Assembly (NCBI GenBank): GCA_002422225.1
Contig: DITX01000045.1
Span: 1 to 20,413, forward strand
Direction: 5' to 3'
Source: Gammaproteobacteria bacterium UBA6173
GTDB taxonomy: Bacteria; Pseudomonadota; Gammaproteobacteria; Pseudomonadales; Pseudohongiellaceae
DNA: 20,413 bases
Made by a program: the position numbers and the translations under genes. The notes beneath the pieces are model-generated. The model was not told where the DNA came from, did no database searches, and saw nothing but the letters and a program-made list of their open reading frames with translations. Each line of letters starts with the position of its first letter. Position 1 is the stretch's first letter. Of this stretch, positions 15,301 through 20,413 are shown piece by piece.

Positions 15301-17707
15301 CATCAGGATACCGGCGCTCGGCCAGCAGGAAAAATTCATCAATGGATTGCAGTGCCGAACCCGATATGGGTGTGGTCGAACAGAAAGTGTTTGAACTGAC
15401 CCGCGTGCCACTTAGCGCACCAAGGCTGGTGCCCACGCTGTTGCGCAGCGCGACATTAAGACCGCTGCTGGTATCAGTAAAATCGATTGTTGCAATCATG
15501 TCGGTGGTGGCATGAGTCCAACTGGCGATTTGTGTGGCGGTATACTCACTGCGTGGGTTGCTGCTGACAAAATTATTAACACACAGGTCACCGTTTGCGC
15601 CAATCACCAAGCGCACCTGCGTGCTGCTGCCAAACGGAGAAATCGGTGTTGCGCCGCTGACCAGCATGTCATACGTACCCACCAGCACCGAGGGGATTAC
15701 GGCAGGTTTGGTCGCCTGCCCAACCTCTGCCCGAAGTTCTGGCAACAGGCTGGTCAAGTTGCCAAACAATACGTCATTGGTACCAAAGCTGCCACCGCGC
15801 GCAAATACCTCGCCAGCCACAATGCTGATGGTAACGTCTGTATCGCTGTACAGCCGCGTGATCGCGCTGCCGGCGGTGCGGTTGATTTTGTTGCCCGCAA
15901 CTGGCAACAGGTCTGGGAGCTTGCGTTCCGCCAGAATAAAAAATTCATCCGCCGCGGTGATTTGTGCGGCTGTTGGTGCTGTGCCCGGGCACACTGCGCG
16001 TGTACTGATACGGCTGCCATCCAGGGTGCCAAAGCTGTCGCCATTTGATGAGGTCAAGTGCACGGTCAAAGGCCCGAGGGCCGATGGTGCAACCATAAAT
16101 GCGTTGAGTCCAATCTGCATGTTGGTCCAACTGACGTCCGACAAGGCCGAGCGCGGCACGGTGGGGGCAGTCAGTGAGACGTTGTCGACACACAAGGTGC
16201 CGTTAGTCGCAATCACCATCCTGATGCGGGTGCCATTGGGAGCGTTTGAAAGTGGGCTGGCGCCGGAGATCACCATGTCGTAAGTGCCCACCAGAAAGCT
16301 GGCAGGGGTGTAGGGGCTCGTCGCGGCGGTGGTAGCAGAGATGACCTGTTCGAGTTCTCCACTTGCCGCGCCGGTGAAACTGACGGTGCCAAAGCCTTCG
16401 TAAACGATGCCGGATCTAACCGCAATAAAGCGGTTGGTTTCCGGGTAGTACCGGAAGGTATATTCCGACGTGCGTTGCGTTTGCACAATCGGACTGACTG
16501 GATAGTTTTCGGGGAACAGCTGCTCTTTAAGGCTGAACAGGTGCTCAATGCGCGGTGCGCGCAAGGTGTCCGGGTGTTGGGGTGTCAAGTCGGAACAAAA
16601 TGCATCCAGTGACGTGCGCTCGCCCAACAATATGCCATACGGAAGTCCAGAAGAGCTAAACACAGACAGCGAGCCAAGTTCAGGATCCAATTCTTCGCCA
16701 GGGTTTTCGGGTGTAATCCGTTGCCGGTAACTGCGTCGCTGGGTATTGTCCAGCCAGGCCACAAAACTAGTGTTGTTATTCAGCGTAAACGGATTAAAAA
16801 TTTCTGCTCTATTGCTTAGACAAAGTTGTCCGCTTGCGGTAATAACATACCGTACTTCTGTGCCATCCGGGATCGGCGAGAACGATCTGGTTTCACTCAT
16901 GTTTGTGCGATAGGTGCCAGTAAAGAAGCTTGGCACGGTTGCGGGTCTAACCATGTTATTGATGTTGGCGGGATTCGACAGGTTCGCGAAACTTCCAACA
17001 TTGACGAATTCTGTCCCGTACCCGCCGCCTTTGGCGTAGACCTGCCCCGCAGTAACCGCTAAGGTTATGCCGGTGCTGTCATAATGACGGAACGAGGAAC
17101 CGGCTGAGGTTTGAGTGAAGGTAAAGGGGCCGCTTGGGAACAGAGTGCTAAGGTTGCTCTCGGCATCGTCAAAAAAATCTTCAATTTGCTGCGCAGTTGG
17201 ATCGTTGCTCGCACCACAGGTACCGGTGCCTGTCGAAAAGTCTTGTGGGACGGCAAGACTGAATCGGCCAATAGGCGCTCCCGATGCACTGCGATAATCA
17301 ATCTCCTGGAATTCATAAGCCTGATCGTTGTTGTTGTCTGTCACACGCAGATTGATCTGCAAATCAGCAAATGCGTTGGTCCACAACACTGCCGGAAAGG
17401 GCTCAGGGCTGGCTACGCCGCCCGTCAAGCTCAGGTCGGGTGTGCACAGGCGCCCGTCAGACGCCACGATAAAATTGACTTTGTCATTGGCTGTCAGGCC
17501 ACGATTGTCAGTGGCATCAGCGTTGGCATCGTTAAACGTCAGATTATAAGTGCCCTGAATACCCGAGAGCAGATCGGTTGTTGTTTGACCGTGAACAAGG
17601 CCAAAAGGTAACAAACCACCTGTCGCGATCATTGCCCATAGCATTCGCCGGGGCAGCCCGGAACGAAGCGTGAGGCCGTGAGTCAAGAGAGTTGTCTTGA
17701 TATTCAT
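12347..17707 (-). CDS. giant exported protein with eight ~205-residue repeats
   Basis: 1786 residues, function not recognised. A Sec signal peptide (about 1-40, ending LVHG before QTTT) suggests export; no lipobox, C-terminal anchor or LPXTG/PEP-CTERM signal is seen. Eight tandem repeats begin at G-T/S-Y motifs near residues 52, 264, 474, 677, 879, 1085, 1287 and 1489, then a distinct 98-residue C-terminal domain. Each repeat has a beta-rich half with GxLCxN and, about 67-76 residues on, a second Cys (TFCST in the later ones). The second half has LAERxYPDLLPxG, a RxY element, then VFARGGxFG. This half resembles a YP-LFP / RYYP / GxVYxxGG module I recall from proteobacterial extracellular proteins. 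The 16 cysteines are exactly two per repeat. Repeats 4-8 are most alike, 1 and 2 most divergent. A surface or secreted adhesin is a guess. The ATG at 17707 has a weak GGAA ribosome site; a GATAAT-like -10 lies at 17779-17774 without a good -35. Confidence 0.85.
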   Translation of the reverse strand: MNIKTTLLTHGLTLRSGLPRRMLWAMIATGGLLPFGLVHGQTTTDLLSGIQGTYNLTFNDANADATDNRGLTANDKVNFIVASDGRLCTPDLSLTGGVASPEPFPAVLWTNAFADLQINLRVTDNNNDQAYEFQEIDYRSASGAPIGRFSLAVPQDFSTGTGTCGASNDPTAQQIEDFFDDAESNLSTLFPSGPFTFTQTSAGSSFRHYDSTGITLAVTAGQVYAKGGGYGTEFVNVGSFANLSNPANINNMVRPATVPSFFTGTYRTNMSETRSFSPIPDGTEVRYVITASGQLCLSNRAEIFNPFTLNNNTSFVAWLDNTQRRSYRQRITPENPGEELDPELGSLSVFSSSGLPYGILLGERTSLDAFCSDLTPQHPDTLRAPRIEHLFSLKEQLFPENYPVSPIVQTQRTSEYTFRYYPETNRFIAVRSGIVYEGFGTVSFTGAASGELEQVISATTAATSPYTPASFLVGTYDMVISGASPLSNAPNGTRIRMVIATNGTLCVDNVSLTAPTVPRSALSDVSWTNMQIGLNAFMVAPSALGPLTVHLTSSNGDSFGTLDGSRISTRAVCPGTAPTAAQITAADEFFILAERKLPDLLPVAGNKINRTAGSAITRLYSDTDVTISIVAGEVFARGGSFGTNDVLFGNLTSLLPELRAEVGQATKPAVIPSVLVGTYDMLVSGATPISPFGSSTQVRLVIGANGDLCVNNFVSSNPRSEYTATQIASWTHATTDMIATIDFTDTSSGLNVALRNSVGTSLGALSGTRVSSNTFCSTTPISGSALQSIDEFFLLAERRYPDVLPGGDFTQLITGPALARTYTSNNVVMTIVNDQVFVRGGNFASTDTLFGSLFTLLSELRATVGGDTRAAVIPSSLPGSYEMLVTGASPLAPFANNSRVRVVFRPNGELCLNNQISGNPRSAYSSPQLARWTYTSANFVADLDTSTLDTDTTADINISLSNGSGTSFGTLTGARISAETDCSTIPISTADLLNIDEFFLLAERKYTDLFPAGNNSTLTTGPAVRKLYESNGLALTVFYNKVFVRGAEFGDQDVFFGNLDTLLQSLRTDVGGDNRAAVIPTALIGTYDMLVSGATPVSPFANNSLARVVLAADGTLCINSVVSMNPRSEYTTPQLARWTNTSASLIADINIVDTSNGLIVSLQNTTGASQGTLTGTRISADTFCSTQTPTASDIQTINELFLLAERQYPDLLPAGVNVTHISGPAVSRRYTANGLVLSVINNQVFARGAEFGLSDVVIGDMNAQLTELRALVGGDNKPATLPAIFSGTYDMVVSGAIPLAPFATNSRVRVVIAANGDLCLNSLISSNPRSDYSTPHIANWTFTTANLFADFDTSDIVNGVNISLRNAAGSNLGILTGERVSTDTFCSSTALSATQLQTINELFMLAERQYPAQLAAGSSSTQTTGPAARRSYADSGLVLTVVNGSVLARGGEFGLTDVDVGPLDSLLAELRTLVGGADRAAAIPAALTGTYELLVSGANPFAPFANNSIMRAVIDSNGELCLNSTLSSNPRSDYGSLNIATWTNTSAGLIARLNMTDTSSGLVVQLSNAAGNSLGTLTGTRVSGNTYCSTAALSAAAVQSINSLFELAERRSPDVFPTQASNTTLTAGGAVWKTYPGTDASSTIVLSVVNDQVFARGGPFGALDFALGTVPAVSSQWLAEVGPPPALIAQYNISVVGTSKVTVGGLGIVNGQLKFTRQLTYSLSELVDENLGAIARALLSGEITDPDTTEISDITRSNGVLSFRAKLRKSTLGNTREIETVITLSS
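12643..17554 (-). repeat. eight tandem protein-coding repeats (~600-636 bases each)
   Basis: Repeat starts, taken at the G-T/S-Y codons, lie near 17554, 16918, 16288, 15679, 15073, 14455, 13849 and 13243, with the last ending near 12643. Spacing is 200-212 codons. The DNA copies are clearly diverged, so this is an old expansion rather than a fresh duplication. Confidence 0.85.
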
Positions 17708-17869
17708 TTTTATTCCGGAATTGCCCGTGTGGCGCTGGGGTTATTAACTTTGCCAATACTAACACGCTGACAAATTATCGCCATCGTCGCCTGATTTATG
17801 GCACGGCATGGTATGGCGTGGTGTTGTCGGCAGGCAATCAGACGCGAACGTGCAGGGTGGTTTGTGCGG

Positions 17870-17893
17870 AAAAAACTCGACACAAGCGTCAAG
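17870..17893 (-). terminator. rho-independent terminator after tRNA-Gly
   Basis: On the minus strand CTTGAC (17893-17888), a six-base loop, GTCGAG (17881-17876; one G-T pair), then six T (17875-17870). It lies 22 bases after the encoded CCA of the tRNA gene and separates it from the giant gene. Confidence 0.65.
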
Positions 17894-17915
17894 CATCATT
17901 TGAATAAGAATAAAT

Positions 17916-17989
17916 TGGAGCGGGTGAAGGGAATCGAACCCTCGTCACTTGGTTGGGAACCAAGAGCTCTACCATTGAGCTACACCCGC
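17916..17989 (-). tRNA. tRNA-Gly (anticodon CCC)
   Basis: 74 bases including an encoded 3' CCA. The acceptor stem is GCGGGTG paired with CACCCGC, followed by a T discriminator. The D arm is AGCTCAATGGTAGAGCT, the anticodon arm CTTGG-TTCCCAA-CCAAG gives anticodon CCC (reads GGG), and the T arm is GAGGGTTCGATTCCCTT. All stems pair and the length matches bacterial Gly tRNAs. It is transcribed in the same direction as the Sel1 gene upstream, with 89 bases between them. Confidence 0.97.
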
Positions 17990-18078
17990 CTGAATGTCTG
18001 ATATCTTGATCGGGCGCCAAACTAACGTAACAACCGTAATTTGTCGATAGTCGATAGCCCGCACGCAAGGAATTTTTA

Positions 18079-19212
18079 TCAGATCACTGGCCTGACCGGC
18101 GGAGACGCTTCCACCGTGACATCAGAGGGCGCTTCACGGGTATTACGCAGCGAGCTTGGATAACGAATGGCGTATTGGGTCATCCAGCGCAAGCCCATCA
18201 ACTGTGACTGGCTCAGTTGGTCTGGATTCATTTCACCGCGTAAACGGTTCATAGCCCGAACTGCCTGCTCATAGCCAAAGCGGTAAGAGATTTCATACCA
18301 CATATGTGCCATCGGCAAATTCTGTTCAGTGCCTAAACCTTCCGAGTAAATTCGACCCAGGAAAAACTGGGCGGTTGAGTCGCCGCGATGCGCGGAGCGG
18401 TTGAACCAGAACAAGGCTTGTTCATAGTTACGTGGCAGCTCGCTTTCATTACCGGAGGCGTAAAGCATGCCCAGTTGTGTTTGCGCATCACGCATGCCGG
18501 ATTCGGCAGCCATGGTGAAGTAATCACGTGCCTTCACAAGATCGCGCTCGGCGCCGCGACCCGTGGCGTACATCACGGCAGCATTGTATTGAGCATCTGC
18601 GCTGCCGCTGTCGGCCGCCATCGAGAACCAAGTCAGTGCAACGGTAAGGTTGGCTTCTGCGCCCAGACCATTCAGATACATCACACCCAGATTGTATTGT
18701 GAGTCGCGATGACCTTGACGGGCTGCTTCCTGATACCAGCGCAGGGCTTCCTCAAAGTTTTCCCGCCGGCCTTGCCCGTAAAAGTGCATGGTACCTACGG
18801 CGTACTGGCCATCCGGGCTGCCAGCCTCGGCGGCCTGAAGATACCAATAATAGGCTTCCCGATAGTCCTGAGCGACGCCATCACCACGGTCGTACATCAG
18901 TCCGAGGTTAAACTGCGCTTGTGTAATACCTTGTTGTGCCGACAGACCATACAGTTGCATGGCTTGTTCAAAATCCTGTGGAGTGCCGATACCCTGATGG
19001 AACATTAACGCCAGATTGAACTGTGCCAAGGCATGCCCAAGCATCGCGCCTTCTGTAAAGTTGGCCATGGCGGTTTGGTAATCCTGATCTTCAAACGCTT
19101 TCAGGCCAATTTGTACGTCATACGCGAACGCAGGGCGAAGCAGCCCGGTAGACAACAACAAGGTGATCAGTACGGCACGCAGGGACAAGCGCAGGCGCAA
19201 GGATTTCAGCAT
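18079..19212 (-). CDS. Sel1-repeat (TPR-like) periplasmic protein
   Basis: 377 residues from ATG 19212. A signal peptide (1-30, ending RPAFA before YDVQ) sends it to the periplasm. About seven Sel1-like repeats of 36 residues span roughly 62-315, each with the AQ(F/Y)NLGxMYxxGxG ... A-x2-W(Y)-x2-A-A-x-G pattern (for example AQFNLGLMYDRGDG, SQYNLGVMYLNGLG). A polar tail with a Pro/Val-rich end follows. Sel1 repeats form alpha-solenoids that bind other proteins; the partner is unknown. A second in-frame ATG at 19242 would add ten residues, but a TACAAT -10 just upstream would put the transcript start near that codon, and the shorter start gives a more normal signal peptide. Nothing links it functionally to the pilus genes beyond proximity. 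Confidence 0.88.
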   Translation of the reverse strand: MLKSLRLRLSLRAVLITLLLSTGLLRPAFAYDVQIGLKAFEDQDYQTAMANFTEGAMLGHALAQFNLALMFHQGIGTPQDFEQAMQLYGLSAQQGITQAQFNLGLMYDRGDGVAQDYREAYYWYLQAAEAGSPDGQYAVGTMHFYGQGRRENFEEALRWYQEAARQGHRDSQYNLGVMYLNGLGAEANLTVALTWFSMAADSGSADAQYNAAVMYATGRGAERDLVKARDYFTMAAESGMRDAQTQLGMLYASGNESELPRNYEQALFWFNRSAHRGDSTAQFFLGRIYSEGLGTEQNLPMAHMWYEISYRFGYEQAVRAMNRLRGEMNPDQLSQSQLMGLRWMTQYAIRYPSSLRNTREAPSDVTVEASPPVRPVI

Positions 19213-19249
19213 GGTAATTACCCGTTGTGTAAAAGATGTCATGCGACTG

Positions 19250-19255
19250 ATTGTA
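19250..19255 (-). promoter_or_regulatory. candidate -10 element of the Sel1 gene
   Basis: TACAAT on the minus strand, 5/6 to consensus. Seventeen bases upstream only a poor -35 (TGGCGA) is seen. Transcription would start close to the ATG at 19242, favouring translation from 19212. Confidence 0.35.
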
Positions 19256-19432
19256 GCGCGTGGCAGGGTATGTCGCCAGACAACAATCGGTGAGGCAACC
19301 CAACAACCGTCTGATAATCAAGTCATGTTAGCCGTTGCACGGTGTAAGTAATGTCAGCTTAAACTGTTGCCCAATCCATAAGGTTTCACCATAAGTCTTT
19401 GATTTGTTTGCGCAGAGTCGGAATATTTGTCC

Positions 19433-19672
19433 ATGAACCAAGCGGGTTCTGTTGAAGCCCCGTTACAGCAGGCTCAGCAACTGATCATTAAAGATGCCAC
19501 GTCTGCAACCCTGCAGTTTGCCCGCGCACTGGCCGAGGCTGAGCACTTTCGTCTGCCGCCTCAACAGCGTATCAGTCTCGGCTTGTCTCTGGGCCTTGCC
19601 CAGTTTGCGAGTCCTTTTTATGTTGCATGTCGGCCATGTGCGCTTTCTGCAATTGGCGCGCAGCCGATGTGA
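19433..19672 (+). CDS. hypothetical protein, N-terminal part of a possibly frameshifted gene
   Basis: 79 codons from ATG 19433. The first ~60 residues are helix-friendly and protein-like (QQAQQLIIKDATSATLQF, then QRISLGLSLGLAQFASPF). The frame then loses this character and stops at 19672. A second, cysteine-rich frame overlaps it in the -1 register (next entry). One extra T in the run at 19615-19619 would join them. No ribosome site is seen; a weak TTGATT/AATATT promoter (19399-19427) would make the ATG nearly leaderless. Not recognised as a known family. If neither frame is real, the stretch 19256-19991 holds only regulatory sequence. Confidence 0.4.
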   Translation: MNQAGSVEAPLQQAQQLIIKDATSATLQFARALAEAEHFRLPPQQRISLGLSLGLAQFASPFYVACRPCALSAIGAQPM

Positions 19673-19923
19673 TCGCCTTAAAGTGGGTGTGCTTGGCCTA
19701 TCGATGTGTTTTTGTGAGCGAAGACTGGGCAGGCAGCGAACAGTTTAAGCGGCTGGAGCCAGCATTGCTGGCGCGCGGCGTTGCACCTCGCATTTGCACA
19801 AAATGTATTGTCAGGATTCCTTTAAAAAAACTTAGGCATACTCTTAAATTGATAGCGAATGCTTCATGTTGCATAAGGTGCGACATTGTGTCGCATTTTC
19901 ATATCAAGGGACTTGCGCCATGA
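19627..19923 (+). CDS. hypothetical CxxC protein, C-terminal part of a possibly frameshifted gene
   Basis: 98 codons. The first ~60 residues look like real protein: CAFCNWRAAD near the start, then EDWAGSEQFKRLEPALLARG and ICTKC. The two CxxC pairs suggest a zinc-binding fold; the spacing (about 48 residues) does not fit the ClpX-type C4 finger. There is no ribosome site before the first ATG, so it is more likely the continuation of the frame starting at 19433. After PLKK the residues look like non-coding translation, and a +1 base in the A7 run near 19824-19830 would give an early TAG stop. Function is unknown and the gene may be a pseudogene or a sequencing artefact. Confidence 0.35.
   Translation: MSAMCAFCNWRAADVIALKWVCLAYRCVFVSEDWAGSEQFKRLEPALLARGVAPRICTKCIVRIPLKKLRHTLKLIANASCCIRCDIVSHFHIKGLAP
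19849..19877 (+). promoter_or_regulatory. candidate promoter of the TonB-dependent receptor
   Basis: TTGATA (-35, 19849-19854), 17 bases, CATAAG (-10, 19872-19877). Expected start of transcription is near 19884, inside the dyad at 19879-19895. Confidence 0.4.
19879..19899 (+). promoter_or_regulatory. perfect dyad, operator or short terminator
   Basis: TGCGACA-TTG-TGTCGCA followed by four T. It could be a rho-independent terminator for the upstream frame or, since it overlaps the predicted start of transcription, an operator. The short loop and T run make both readings possible. Confidence 0.45.
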
Positions 19924-19941
19924 TGCAGGTGTGACGGTAAT

Positions 19942-19960
19942 TTGTTACTTTGTGTAACAA
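19942..19960 (+). promoter_or_regulatory. perfect dyad in the receptor leader
   Basis: TTGTTAC-TTTGT-GTAACAA, 7-base arms, 31 bases before the receptor ATG. It may be a repressor site or an mRNA hairpin near the ribosome site. It does not match Fur; the half-sites resemble a Zur box loosely but the spacing is two bases too long. Confidence 0.4.
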
Positions 19961-19991
19961 GTCCGGGAATCCTGAGCTAAACGGAGCAAGT

Positions 19992-20413
19992 ATGACTACA
20001 AACACCAAACTGGATACTTTTTGTCTGTCTGAAGTAGCGTTGGCAGTTGCATTGGCACTGTCAGCTGGCACTGCCGCGGCAGCCGAACCACCCGCCCATG
20101 TTGAAGAAATCATCATCGAAGGGCAACGCCACACCAGCGGTGGGCATTTAAAAAGTATTAATGATGCTGATGTCAGAAAGTTATCAGCAGCCACCAGCGA
20201 CACCGCCAGCCTGCTGTCGCAACTGGCCGGTGTCAGTGTCAATCAGACCGGTGCCGTGTCCAGTTTGCCGATGATCCGTGGCCTGTCGGATGACCGTCTG
20301 CGCATCAAAGTAGATGGCATGGACATGATTGCTGCCTGCCCGAATCACATGAATCCACCGTTGTCTTATATGGCACCCAGCGATGTGGGTCAGATGACCG
20401 TATTTGCAGGCAT
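19992..20413 (+). CDS. TonB-dependent outer-membrane receptor, probably copper (OprC/NosA-like), cut by window edge
   Basis: First 140 codons; the gene continues past the right edge. The ATG at 19992 has GGAG seven bases upstream. A signal peptide (about 1-30, ending GTAAAA) is followed by a short N-terminal stretch (EEIIIEGQR, a likely TonB-box region) and the plug domain: DTASLLSQLAGVSV, SSLPMIRGLSDDRLRIKVDG. The next segment, MDMIAACPNHMNPPLSY, contains C116-x3-M120 and H119. The C-x3-M followed by NPP/DPP is, from memory, the copper-binding plug motif of OprC and NosA. Copper uptake is therefore the most likely role, though the second half of the site (HxM in OprC) lies outside the window. 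Transcribed divergently from the Sel1 gene. Confidence 0.85.
   Translation, partial: MTTNTKLDTFCLSEVALAVALALSAGTAAAAEPPAHVEEIIIEGQRHTSGGHLKSINDADVRKLSAATSDTASLLSQLAGVSVNQTGAVSSLPMIRGLSDDRLRIKVDGMDMIAACPNHMNPPLSYMAPSDVGQMTVFAG

Noticed and set aside
15534..16283. Plus-strand reading frame of 249 codons inside the giant repeat gene
   Set aside because: It is antisense to two repeats of the giant protein, shows no ribosome site or recognisable domain, and similar antisense frames recur in each repeat because of shared base composition.
12643..17554. Regularly spaced repeats as a possible CRISPR or other non-coding array
   Set aside because: The repeat period is about 600 bases, in frame, and conserved at protein rather than DNA level, so they are protein domains.
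17916..17989. tRNA-Gly as an attachment site of an integrated element next to the giant gene
   Set aside because: No integrase and no second copy of the tRNA 3' end were seen on either side.
18043..18057. Tandem GTCGATA pair between the Sel1 gene and the tRNA
   Set aside because: Only two 7-base copies, with no palindromic or promoter context to support a function.
19627..19800. ClpX-type C4 zinc finger in the CxxC frame
   Set aside because: The two CxxC pairs are about 48 residues apart; the ClpX finger has them about 19 apart.

Overview
The window looks like chromosomal DNA of a Gram-negative gammaproteobacterium, probably marine or environmental. The evidence is a pilus locus with an outer-membrane secretin and MSHA-family components, a Sel1-repeat periplasmic protein, and a TonB-dependent outer-membrane receptor. 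Base composition is moderate and even, and no transposase, integrase or CRISPR array was seen.

Positions 1-12204, all minus strand, form a compact type IV pilus operon of the MSHA (mannose-sensitive haemagglutinin) type. In transcription order it holds mshM-like ATPase (split by a frameshift), mshL secretin, mshN-like TPR protein, mshE assembly ATPase, mshG platform protein, then mshI-, mshJ- and mshK-like proteins (the PilM/N-, PilO- and PilP-like alignment complex), a GspK/PilX-like pseudopilin without Glu5, and a canonical type IV prepilin cut by the left edge. Genes overlap by 1-4 bases or lie within about 40 bases of each other. Together they would build a pilus: MshE powers polymerisation, MshG is the inner-membrane platform, I/J/K link platform to secretin, MshL is the outer-membrane pore, MshM and MshN help assembly, and the (pseudo)pilins form fibre and tip. 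The I-J-K module follows mshG, whereas in the Vibrio locus it precedes mshL.

Positions 12347-17707 (minus) encode a 1786-residue exported protein of eight tandem ~205-residue repeats, each with exactly two cysteines. It lies directly upstream of mshM, separated by 139 bases that hold a plausible promoter. Then come a terminator, tRNA-Gly(CCC) with encoded CCA, and a Sel1-repeat periplasmic protein, all on the minus strand.

At the right end the strand switches. A small cysteine-rich plus-strand reading frame appears broken by a frameshift (19433-19923). It is followed by two perfect dyads and the start of a TonB-dependent receptor whose plug carries a C-x3-M motif typical of OprC/NosA copper receptors; this gene is cut by the right edge.

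The two apparent frameshifts lie next to homopolymer runs and both are repaired by adding one base, so sequencing undercalls are a real possibility.
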